The notes under the pieces are model-generated. The model was not told the DNA's origin. It made no database searches and saw only the letters and a list, made by a program, of their open reading frames with translations. The position numbers and the translations under genes were made by a program. Shown here piece after piece: positions 32,327-39,599 of a stretch of DNA of 64,000 nucleotides (positions within the stretch are counted from its first letter, which is position 1; every line of letters begins with the position of its first letter). This DNA comes from Micrococcus endophyticus (GTDB lineage: Bacteria; Actinomycetota; Actinomycetes; Actinomycetales; Micrococcaceae), in the NCBI RefSeq assembly GCF_014205115.1, contig NZ_JACHMW010000001.1:1674001-1738000 (forward strand), given 5' to 3'.

Positions 32327-32346
32327 TCACACCGTGTGAACGTCAA
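32327..32346 (-). promoter_or_regulatory. Likely merR-like operator and -35 box
   Basis: A perfect 13-bp palindrome TCACACCGTGTGA (32327-32339), 22 bp before the regulator start, directly follows a TTGACG -35-like box (minus strand, 32341-32346). A palindrome between -35 and -10 is the usual MerR operator position; the -10 is weak. Confidence 0.55.
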
Positions 32347-32429
32347 CCACTGCGACCCGGCCCACGAGATCAACGTGTCCAGTCAGCACACCTGGAGAGA
32401 CGAGGGCCTCCGGCTACTCCCGAGACACC

Positions 32430-32640
32430 TACTGGCTGGCCCAGTCGCCGTGCTGCACCCGCCCCTGCCGGCCCCGGATCGCGTCGGTGCTCAGCATCGG
32501 GTGAACGAGGAGCAGGAGCGACAGCCCCGCGGTGTGAAGTCGGCCGGAGGCGGCCCAGCCCACGGTGCGGCGGCGAAGCATGTCGGTGATGAACGCGACG
32601 AAGCGGAACCCGGGCGGGATCCTGACTCAGGTGATGCACG
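32430..32640 (-). pseudogene. Fragment of an IS3-family transposase
   Basis: Translated on the minus strand, FVAFITDMLRRRTVGW followed by degraded sequence matches the start of the IS3 OrfB catalytic core (usual form: YVAFVTDVFSRRIVGW). An in-frame stop lies just before it and the rest is unrecognisable. Between here and the MITE (32641-32982) I see no supported gene. Confidence 0.6.
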
Positions 32641-32982
32641 CGACCCGCGGTCGATGCGGTCGCTCGGCCTCGAGGCACCGCCCGACGACGTCTGGGCAGG
32701 CAGCCGACTCACCTGTCGGCCGCGGTCGGGGGGGCGGCTGACGGCAGGGCCTGGCGCCTTGCGGGCGGCCGCGAAACGCCCTGTGCTTCGTTCCAAGGCA
32801 GGGAGGCAGCCGGTGCTGGGTTCTGGTGGCAGGGTGAACTACCTCCGTCTCGGCGGCAGGGCGTCGTCGAGTGCTTCGGGGAGGCACCGCGTGTTCCGCC
32901 AGTGCACCCGGCCCTCGCGGCCCCGCCTCGCCCGCGACTCCACGGTTGCCCGAAGCCGCCTGGCAGGGATGACCTCGGCCTT

Positions 32983-33051
32983 CTAGGGCGTGTCTGATAA
33001 TGCTTCGAGGGTTTGGCTAAGACCCTGGATCCATTCTCAAACACGCCCTAG
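32983..33051. mobile_element. 69-bp MITE derived from an IS5-family element
   Basis: Ends CTAGGGCGTGTCTGATAAT (32983-33001) and, inverted, CTAGGGCGTGTTTGAGAAT (33033-33051). The interior GGCTAAGACCCTGG matches the subterminal sequence of the IS5-family element at 43441 (AGCTGAGACCCTGGGG). It is therefore an internally deleted, non-autonomous relative of that element, flanked by CTAG. Confidence 0.75.
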
Positions 33052-33100
33052 ATCGGTTCGCATGCCCGCTTATCCCACGCCCGATAGCGTGGAGATCACC

Positions 33101-33454
33101 ATGAGTGAGCCCACCACGACCGAAGAACCAGAACGCACCGCACGCCAGTCCTGGCCCTACGCGGCGTCCGCATTGTCTTATCTGGTGGTTCCCTTCGCCA
33201 TCGGGACCGTGGCCGAGCCGGCCACCGCCACCGTCCTGCTGATCATCTGGCTCTTCTTGGCCGCGCTCAGCCTGGGCTTCCTGGACGGCCGGGTGTTCCG
33301 CCGCACCTGGGCCTTCCCGGTGATCACCGGAGCGTTGTGCTGGCTCGCCTTGCTGCTCTATTCCAATCCCGGGACCTGGGTCTACGCCGTTGGCGTCGTG
33401 CTGATCTGCCGGCTGGGCGGCATGATCGGCGGGGCTCGGACGGAACGGGGCTGA
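33101..33454 (+). CDS. Small four-pass membrane protein of unknown function
   Basis: 117 residues from ATG with GGAGATCACC upstream. A hydrophilic N-terminus (SEPTTTEEPERTARQ) is followed by four hydrophobic segments (about 19-37, 40-60, 66-88, 90-110) in short hairpins. Not recognised. It is followed after 3 bp by the next gene, so the two form an operon; both may act at the membrane. Confidence 0.65.
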   Translation: MSEPTTTEEPERTARQSWPYAASALSYLVVPFAIGTVAEPATATVLLIIWLFLAALSLGFLDGRVFRRTWAFPVITGALCWLALLLYSNPGTWVYAVGVVLICRLGGMIGGARTERG

Positions 33455-33457
33455 GCA

Positions 33458-34408
33458 GTGGAGGTGTGGACGCTCCACCATCCCGATCTCGGCGTCATCG
33501 AGCTCGAGCAGGGGTGCGATGCCGAGTTCCTCGCACGCGACCCGGAGTGGCCGCTGGAGGACTCCTGGGCAGGTGGCGACGACGGGACGCCCGCCGGCGA
33601 CCGCGAACGCTCACGCGTCGGCGAGCATGCGGGCCCCGACGCCTCCTTCCGGGAACGGTTCACGCGGTGGCGCCAGAATCCCCCGCAGCGCCTCCAGGTG
33701 AGAGTTGACGGTCAAGTGCGTGGCCGGTTCAAGGCCACCACGAACGGGGTGCTGCCGCTGAAGGGAGCGCCGGCCGCACTCAAACTCGCGGACGTCACGG
33801 GCTCCGTGGCCCGGGAGAAGCCGCACCTGCGGATCCAGGCGTCCTTGTTCGGGGAGCTGCTGCAGGTCGAGTTCCGGGAAGCGGGTGCTGTCGCGGAGTT
33901 CGACCCCCCGGCCGGCTCCCGCGGGGAGAGGCGACATCAGGCCATGGAGTCCAGCTCCGTCAAGCGGGTGGCCTACCCGCTGCTTGGCGGCCTCGGGAAA
34001 GCCGGCTGGGCGATCCTCCTGCTGGTGGTGATACCGCTGCTCGGTCGGCTCTTGCCCGACTGGGACGTCGAGCTGCCGGCCTTCCGTCCGCCGCGGATCC
34101 ACCTGCCCGTACCGGTCTGGCCGCGGATCGAGTTGCCGGTGCCGGTGTACCCCCAGATCCACCTGCCGGTCCTTCATGTGGACCTGCCTGCCCTGCCCGC
34201 CTGGCTGATCACGGTGCTGGAGTACGACCAGATCTGGAAGCCCATCCTGTTCGGGCTCGGCGTCGGCCTGGTCTCCCTACGCAACCACCGCAGGTCCGAG
34301 GCGGAGAAAGCCCGCTGGGTGCAGACCCTGGCCGACACAAAGATGAAAACGGAAGAGAAGTCCGCCCAAAGTTCCTCCCCTCAGAGCACCAGACCCGCAC
34401 GCCCCTAG
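33458..34408 (+). CDS. Unknown membrane protein with a periodic Pro/Ile/Leu/Val segment
   Basis: 316 residues from a GTG just after the upstream stop. An N-terminal soluble domain (1-165, beta-rich: RLQVRVDGQVRGRFKATTNG, HLRIQASLFGELLQVEF), a membrane segment (about 180-200), a 45-residue stretch with repeated units of the type PRIxLPVPVWPxI, a second membrane segment (about 260-278) and a charged cytosolic tail (KTEEKSAQSS). No family recognised. The second gene of a two-gene operon carried in the island between a MITE and a disrupted recombinase. Confidence 0.65.
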   Translation: MEVWTLHHPDLGVIELEQGCDAEFLARDPEWPLEDSWAGGDDGTPAGDRERSRVGEHAGPDASFRERFTRWRQNPPQRLQVRVDGQVRGRFKATTNGVLPLKGAPAALKLADVTGSVAREKPHLRIQASLFGELLQVEFREAGAVAEFDPPAGSRGERRHQAMESSSVKRVAYPLLGGLGKAGWAILLLVVIPLLGRLLPDWDVELPAFRPPRIHLPVPVWPRIELPVPVYPQIHLPVLHVDLPALPAWLITVLEYDQIWKPILFGLGVGLVSLRNHRRSEAEKARWVQTLADTKMKTEEKSAQSSSPQSTRPARP

Positions 34409-34451
34409 GGCCTCGGCCAACTCGTAGCGGTACGAGATCCAGAGCGAGGCC
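34409..34451. terminator. Cruciform-like terminator between convergent genes
   Basis: Outer arms GGCCTCG (34409-34415) and CGAGGCC (34445-34451) enclose an inner CTCGTA/TACGAG hairpin (34421-34436). It lies between the stops of the plus-strand unknown gene and the minus-strand recombinase remnant. Confidence 0.5.
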
Positions 34452-34454
34452 GCC

Positions 34455-34716
34455 CTACTGGTGGGTTGACCCTCGACGGGCAATCGAGGTGTAGAGGGTC
34501 TGCCGGCTCACCCCGAACGCGCGCGCCACCTCGGCCTTCGGGATCCCCATCTCGATCATCACGCGCGCCTGCTCCACGTCGGTGTCCGAGAGCTTCGGGG
34601 CCTGGACGTACTTGCCGCGGGCCTTGGCCAACGCGATGCCCTCGGCCTGACGCTCCTTGATCCGCCGGCGCTCGAACTCAGCGAACGCCGCCAGGATGCC
34701 CAGCATGAGCCCATCC
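34455..34716 (-). pseudogene. 3' part of a serine recombinase cut by the transposon
   Basis: 87 codons remain: GLMLGILAAFAEFERRRIKE (end of the resolvase catalytic domain), a linker (GKYVQAPKLSDTDVEQA) and the C-terminal helix-turn-helix (MGIPKAEVARAFGVSRQTLY). The reading stops at the left tip of the transposon (34717). The N-terminal half with the catalytic Ser is not found on the far side of the transposon. Family: resolvase/invertase. Confidence 0.88.
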
Positions 34717-34811
34717 TGTGACCTTCGCCGGTAAATGGCGGTGTTCTGTCGATGCTCCGTGGCGGCTTTAGTTGGTGGTACCGATGACAAGCGTGGTCTG
34801 GCCGTCCGTGG
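34717..34811. repeat. Left terminal inverted repeat with fossil tniB end
   Basis: Matches the inverse of the right end. Beyond the strong 55 bp, the similarity covers the last codons of tniB: read on the minus strand, the left end encodes TTLVIGTTN-stop, close to the TniB C-terminus STLVIGTT-stop. Confidence 0.75.
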
Positions 34812-34852
34812 TCGAGAGTCCTGCCGCCGATGCGAGGGCGGCAGTGTCATCG

Positions 34853-35182
34853 TCAGCAGCTGAGGTGTCCTCGTCGACGTAGCCAGATCTCCAGGGGAAT
34901 GGTCGTCAGTGGCGGTACCGCGGCGATGATCGAGAGAGCTGTGACCCGCCATGGCCACCGCAGGGTGATGGCGGTGATGAGCGCTATGGCGAGGTTGATG
35001 AGGAACATGCCGCCGTGCAGGGCGCCGAAGATGCTGACACCGACGTCGGTTGTGCCCGTCACGTACTTGAGGAGCATCCCGGCGAGCAGACCAGCTCAGG
35101 TGAAGGCTTCGAGAAAGGCCGCGACGATGGAGACTCTTGCAACAAGCGGAAGTCCATAACGCTGCTGGGTGCTTGCGCTCAT
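34853..35182 (-). pseudogene. DUF3817 membrane protein gene with a nonsense codon
   Basis: 109-codon reading from ATG 35182 (overlapping the tetR stop by 4 nt): SASTQQRYGLPLVARVSIVAAFLEAFT-stop-AGLLAGMLLKYVTG..., a three-segment membrane protein of the DUF3817 family (often next to MFS exporters). Codon 29 is TGA (35096-35098) where the family usually has Trp (TGG), a one-base change. An internal ATG at codon 35 could allow a truncated product. It is the third gene of the mfs-tetR cassette. Confidence 0.82.
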
Positions 35183-35751
35183 TGGTTCGCCTCGTTGCTC
35201 GGGAGTTCGTCTGCGTCCGCGACGGAGCGGGCGAGGTGCTCTGCCAGCGCGGCGCGCAGCTGGTGGGGTAGTGGGATCGCGCCGACGGATTCGCTGAGCC
35301 AAAGACCGTCGGCAGCGAGGTAGGCGACCATCTTCTGCAGTGCCCGAGGGTCGGTCGGGTCGATGCTGGCGGGGTCGGGGACCCAGCGAGTGATGACTCG
35401 TTTCCACGGCTTGCTGAGCTCGCTGTCGGTGCTCGCTTCGAGCATAAGCAGTAACTCCGCGCCGGTGGCGCCGCGGGCGCTGACTCGGGCATAGGCGGCG
35501 AGTCGCTCATCCTGCGATGCCTCATCCGGGTCCTTGCCCAGTGCGTGGATCATCTCCTCGTCCCAGTGCTGGGCTTGATGTTCGTGCAGCGCGAGCATCA
35601 TGGCGTCCTTCGAGGGGAAGTGGTAGAGCAGCCCGCCTTTGGTGAGTCCGGAGGCTGCGGCGACGGATTCGTACGTGAGCGCCGTGACGCCGTCGGTCTC
35701 GACAACGCTGAGGGCGGCCTTGAGGATCGTGTCCCGTTTACTGGTCCGCAT
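35179..35751 (-). CDS. TetR family regulator of the efflux cassette
   Basis: 190 residues. N-terminal HTH (about 5-50: RDTILKAALSVVETDGVTALTYESVAAASGLTKGGLLYHFPSKDAMM) and a variable C-terminal ligand domain resembling the TetR_C_37-like group (WVPDPASIDPTDPRALQKMVAYLAADGLWLSE). It starts 17 bp after the MFS stop and its own stop overlaps the DUF3817 start, so all three are one operon under the promoter at 37297-37324. Probably a drug-responsive repressor of its own operon. Base composition is lower in GC than the core genes. Confidence 0.93.
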   Translation of the reverse strand: MRTSKRDTILKAALSVVETDGVTALTYESVAAASGLTKGGLLYHFPSKDAMMLALHEHQAQHWDEEMIHALGKDPDEASQDERLAAYARVSARGATGAELLLMLEASTDSELSKPWKRVITRWVPDPASIDPTDPRALQKMVAYLAADGLWLSESVGAIPLPHQLRAALAEHLARSVADADELPSNEANQ

Positions 35752-35768
35752 GGGCGATCCTTTCTCGG

Positions 35769-37268
35769 TCAGTGCTCGGAGTGCAGCTGTGACTGGGTGC
35801 CAGGCAGGTACCGGCGCAGAAGCACTCCGGTGATGACTGCGCCCACCGCGAGAACGACTGCGACGACCAGCATCACAACGAGGTAGGCGGAATCGAAAGC
35901 CGTCGCCGCCGCCTGGAGGATCTCTGCGTCACCCTGCGCAGCAGCCTGTGCCTCAGCGATGCTGTTGCCAGCCGCGTCCGGGGCGCCGTCGGGTAGAACG
36001 ACGCGTGCGCCGTAGATAGCCGTGAGCAGGCTCCCGAGCACGGACACTGCAATGAGGCTGCCGAACTCGTAGGAGACTTCTTCGATCGAGGCGGCCATGC
36101 CTGCTCGGCGCACCGGCACGTTCCCGATAATCGCGGTGGAGGCGACCGCCAAGGCGGCTCCGATACCAGCTCCGGTCAACAGCAGTCCGAGGATCAGCAC
36201 GCCGAAGGACGACTGGAATCCGATGACCGTCACCACGACGCCGCCGGTGGCGAAGGCGAGACCGCCGGTGATGAGCGCGAGCAGTCCGGTGCGGTGCAGG
36301 AACGCGCCCCCCAGGAGCGCTGTCGGCAACGTGCCCACGGCGATCGCGGCGACCAAGAGCCCAGCTTCCAGCGGGCTGAATCCGGCGACCTGCTGGAATC
36401 GCTGCGTAGTGACGAGCTGGATGCCCCCGATCGCGAACATCGCGAACGACGCGGCCAGCACTCCGGCAGTGAACGCCGGGTTGCCGAAGATGGAGAACTC
36501 CAACAGAGGTTGCTCCATACCTCGCTGACGGCGCACGAACAGCCAGAACCCGATGGCAGCAACGAGCAGCGCAACAATGATGGTCGTTGCCGAGGGCGGC
36601 GCGTGGCCGATCTCTTTGATGGCCATCACCGTTCCGACAAGCCCGATCATCACCAAGATCGAGGAGATGGCATCCCATCGCTTCGAGGGATCCGGGTCGT
36701 TGGCCGGGCGGATCAGCCAGGTAGCGACCAGCGCCAGCACCACAACGGGCACGTTGATCAAGAACACCGAGCCCCACCAGAAGAACTCAAGGAGTGTGCC
36801 GCCAATAATCGAGCCGAGGGCGAACCCGATGACCGACATACTTCCCCAGACCGCGATGGCGAAATTGCGCTCACGCTCGACCGTGAAAGTGGTGCGGATC
36901 AGCGCCAGGGTGGCCGGCATCATCGCTGCCGCACCGACAGCGAGCACAGCACGCGCAGCGATCAGGACCTCGGGTGACGGAGCGAACGCTGCCAGCAGGG
37001 AAGCCAGTCCGAAGATCACCAGACCGACAACAAACATCCGCGTGTGGCCGATGCGATCCCCCAGGGTTCCGCTGCCCAGCAACAGCCCCGCCATCACCAG
37101 GGGGTAGGCATTGATAATCCAGAGGTTCTGTGTGTTCGAAGCCTGCAGTTCCTCAGTCAGCGTCGGCAGGGCCGTGTAGAGAATCGAGTTATCCATGGTG
37201 ATCAGCAGCAGACCTGCTCCAACCGTCACCAGCAGCGACCAGCGTCGCCTCTTCGTCATCGCGGACAT
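35769..37268 (-). CDS. MFS drug exporter (DHA2 family, 14 membrane segments)
   Basis: 499 residues, proton-driven efflux. Motif D1-like region in the first segment (LLLITMDNSILYTALPTL, Asp27), motif A-like GSGTLGDRIGHTRMF (about 66-80), RAVLAVGAAAMMPATLALI for motif B, and GSIIGGTLLEFFWWG for motif C of antiporters. Length and 14 predicted segments fit the QacA/SmvA/LfrA group that exports quaternary ammonium compounds and dyes; the actual substrate is unknown. First gene of the cargo operon. A 28-bp palindrome lies 28 bp before the ATG. Confidence 0.93.
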   Translation of the reverse strand: MSAMTKRRRWSLLVTVGAGLLLITMDNSILYTALPTLTEELQASNTQNLWIINAYPLVMAGLLLGSGTLGDRIGHTRMFVVGLVIFGLASLLAAFAPSPEVLIAARAVLAVGAAAMMPATLALIRTTFTVERERNFAIAVWGSMSVIGFALGSIIGGTLLEFFWWGSVFLINVPVVVLALVATWLIRPANDPDPSKRWDAISSILVMIGLVGTVMAIKEIGHAPPSATTIIVALLVAAIGFWLFVRRQRGMEQPLLEFSIFGNPAFTAGVLAASFAMFAIGGIQLVTTQRFQQVAGFSPLEAGLLVAAIAVGTLPTALLGGAFLHRTGLLALITGGLAFATGGVVVTVIGFQSSFGVLILGLLLTGAGIGAALAVASTAIIGNVPVRRAGMAASIEEVSYEFGSLIAVSVLGSLLTAIYGARVVLPDGAPDAAGNSIAEAQAAAQGDAEILQAAATAFDSAYLVVMLVVAVVLAVGAVITGVLLRRYLPGTQSQLHSEH

Positions 37269-37296
37269 GCGCGTCTTCCTCTCGTCGTGAACGACA

Positions 37297-37324
37297 TAAC
37301 TGTACCGGATGGATGGTGTAGTTA
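37297..37324 (-). promoter_or_regulatory. 28-bp operator-like palindrome at the efflux promoter
   Basis: Imperfect palindrome TAACT-NN-ACC-N8-GGT-NN-AGTTA, 28 bp before the MFS start codon and overlapping the probable -10 region (TACAGT on the minus strand). Its size and position suit a TetR dimer pair; binding by the cassette's own TetR is inferred. Confidence 0.65.
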
Positions 37325-37600
37325 AGTCGACGGAGGGAGAGACTCACGGCGCGCGCTGTGCATGGCGCGCGGGCGGCGAAGCTTGGAAGGTTTTAGAGCG
37401 AAGGCGCGGCACTTCGATGCAGGCAAAACCGGACGAGCTGGTGCCTCAGTTGGGTACAGTTTTACGAGACATCCGACGGTAGGTGCGACGGGAACCCACG
37501 TCCTGCGTGCACGTTCTCTCGGGGCTGTCTTGCGAAGTCGTCTCGACGGAGAATGCCTCACAGGGGTGCGGTCTATGGGCTTGTGAGTCATGCTGAGCGT
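37325..37600. other. Gene-free region before tnpR, probable res site
   Basis: About 276 bp between the divergent MFS and resolvase genes. Related elements place the resolution (res) site here. I see a GCGCGC...GCGCGC inverted pair (37350-37375) and two related tracts near 37463-37484 and 37527-37550, but cannot define subsites. Confidence 0.4.
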
Positions 37601-38203
37601 ATGAGGCTTCTGGGATATACGCGGGTGAGCACGGCGACGCAGGATGCGCAGCTGCAAGTCGATGCGCTGGTGGAGGCCGGGGTGCAAGAACGGGACGTGT
37701 TCTCCGATGTGACCTCGGGTAGCCGGGTCGCGATCGAGCGGCCGGGGATGAAGCGGCTGCTGGACTACGCCCAGGACGGTGACACGGTGGTGGTCTGGCG
37801 CATCGACCGGCTCGGCCGGTCCCTCATCGATGTCCTGAACACGGTCACGCTGCTGCGCGGCCAGGGCATGAAGATCCGATCGGTCTCCGACGGGATCGAC
37901 CCGGAGACGACGTCGGGCCGGATGATGCTGGGCATGCTCGCCACCCTGGCCGAGTACGAGCGCGAGCTGATCACCGAACGGGTCAATGCCGGGATCGCCG
38001 CGGCGAAGCAGAATGGCACCCGCTTTGGCCGGCCTCCGGTCGACCCGGCTGTGATCGCGGAGAAGCTCGAGATCGCGGGCGATGCCCGCGCGAAGGGCCG
38101 TACCGCCGAGGATGCCGCTCGACTCGTCGGCTGGTCGCGGGCGACGCTCTATCGCCACCAGCAGGCGGCCCGCGCCCGCGAGGCCGTCGCCGAGCAGGCG
38201 TGA
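37601..38203 (+). CDS. tnpR: Transposon resolvase (serine recombinase)
   Basis: 200 residues from ATG at 37601 (MRLLGYTRVS); a longer upstream reading is rejected because this is the family start. Catalytic Ser10 (YTRVST), then RIDRLGRSLIDVL, GRMMLGMLATLAEYERELITERVNAG (catalytic-domain end and helix E), and a Hin-type HTH (AEDAARLVGWSRATLYRHQQ). It resolves cointegrates formed during replicative transposition. Two bases separate its stop from tniA. Confidence 0.95.
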   Translation: MRLLGYTRVSTATQDAQLQVDALVEAGVQERDVFSDVTSGSRVAIERPGMKRLLDYAQDGDTVVVWRIDRLGRSLIDVLNTVTLLRGQGMKIRSVSDGIDPETTSGRMMLGMLATLAEYERELITERVNAGIAAAKQNGTRFGRPPVDPAVIAEKLEIAGDARAKGRTAEDAARLVGWSRATLYRHQQAARAREAVAEQA

Positions 38204-38204
38204 A

Positions 38205-39599
38205 ATGGACGGGCCAGCGCGATGGCGCATCCTCCGGCTGCACGTCGAGGACGGTATCCCGCTGAGCGCCCTGGCCCGGGAGACCGGGATCGGGTTGCGC
38301 ACCTTGGAGCGCTGGCACGCCCGCTACCGTGCCGACGGGTACGCGGGCCTGGAGACAGGACAGCGCTCAGACGCCGGCACCCACCATCTGCCCACGGAGC
38401 TCGTGCGGTTGATCGAGGGCCTGGCGCTGAGCAAGCCCCGGCCTGCGATCGCCACGCTCCACCGCAAGGTCACCGGCATCTGCGGTACCCGAGGGTGGCC
38501 GGTGCCCTCCTACGGGGTGATCCGCTCGATCGTGGCGGCGCTCGATCCGGGCATGGTCACCCTCGCCCTGGAGGGCGCGGCCTCCTACCGTGACAAGCAC
38601 GAGCTGGTGCTGCGCCGGCAGGCCGACCGGCCCAACGCGATGTGGCAGAGTGACCACACACTGCTCGACATTCTCGTGGTGGGTACCGACGGCAAGCACG
38701 CCCGCCCCTGGCTGACGACGATCCTCGATGACTGCTCCCGCGCGATCTGCGGCTACACCGTCTTCCTCGGTGCGCCGTCCGCGATGAACACCGCCCTGGC
38801 GCTGCGGCAGGCGATCTGGCACAAGTCCGACCCGGCCTGGCCGATGTGCGGCCTGCCGGACGTGCTCTACGTCGACCACGGTAGTGACTTCATCAGCCAC
38901 CACCTCACCCGCACCGCCGTCGACCTGCACATCCGGCTGATCCATTCCACCGTCGCCCGTCCGCAGGGCCGGGGCAAGATCGAACGGTTCTTCGGCACCG
39001 TCAACACCGAGCTGCTCGCTGACCTGCCCGGCTACATCACCGAGGGCCACCCCGCTCCGACGCCGAAGCTGTCCCTGGCCGAGCTCGACAGCGCGGTGGA
39101 GGAGTTCGTGGCCACCTACAACGACCGGATCCACAGCGAAATCGGCACCTCGCCGCGCATCGCGTGGATCGCCGAGGGCTGGCTGCCGCGCATGCCCGCG
39201 AACCTGGAAGACCTCGATGGCCTGCTGCTCACGGTCGCCCAGTCCCGGGTGGTGCGCCGTGATGGCATCCGCTTCCAGGGCCTGCGCTACGTCTCCCCAA
39301 CGCTGGCCGGCTACGTCGGACGGTCAGTAGTGATCCGCTACGACCCCCGCGACATCACCGAGATCCGCGTGTTCGACCATGACGAGTTCCTCTGCAAGGC
39401 AGTCAACCAGGAGCACCACGATCAGAAGATCGGCCTCAAGGAGATTCAGGCTGCCCGCAACGCTCGCCGTCGCGCCCTGCGCCAAGGCATCAATGAACGG
39501 ATCGCCGTCGTCGCCGCGAACACCACCGAGAAGCCACCGACAGCCGAGCCGCCGGCGCCGCGGCGGAAGTTGAAGGTCTACAAGGAGGACCTGAGGTGA
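38205..39599 (+). CDS. tniA: TniA-like DDE transposase (Mu/TnsB type)
   Basis: 464 residues from ATG at 38205, directly after tnpR. N-terminal HTH (PLSALARETGIGLRTLERWHARY), rve catalytic core with Asp150 (WQSDHTLLD), Asp224 (YVDHGSDF) and Glu260 (QGRGKIERFFG), giving DD-35-E spacing, then a Mu-type C-terminal beta domain (VRRDGIRFQGLRYVSPTLAGYVG) and a basic tail that probably contacts TniB. Joins transposon ends to target DNA. Shorter than Tn7 TnsB, as in Tn402/Tn552 transposases. Confidence 0.94.
   Translation: MDGPARWRILRLHVEDGIPLSALARETGIGLRTLERWHARYRADGYAGLETGQRSDAGTHHLPTELVRLIEGLALSKPRPAIATLHRKVTGICGTRGWPVPSYGVIRSIVAALDPGMVTLALEGAASYRDKHELVLRRQADRPNAMWQSDHTLLDILVVGTDGKHARPWLTTILDDCSRAICGYTVFLGAPSAMNTALALRQAIWHKSDPAWPMCGLPDVLYVDHGSDFISHHLTRTAVDLHIRLIHSTVARPQGRGKIERFFGTVNTELLADLPGYITEGHPAPTPKLSLAELDSAVEEFVATYNDRIHSEIGTSPRIAWIAEGWLPRMPANLEDLDGLLLTVAQSRVVRRDGIRFQGLRYVSPTLAGYVGRSVVIRYDPRDITEIRVFDHDEFLCKAVNQEHHDQKIGLKEIQAARNARRRALRQGINERIAVVAANTTEKPPTAEPPAPRRKLKVYKEDLR

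Noticed and set aside
38082-38204. 41-codon N-terminal extension of TniA
   Set aside because: It lies inside tnpR in another frame; the ATG at 38205 directly after tnpR gives a normal TniA N-terminus.
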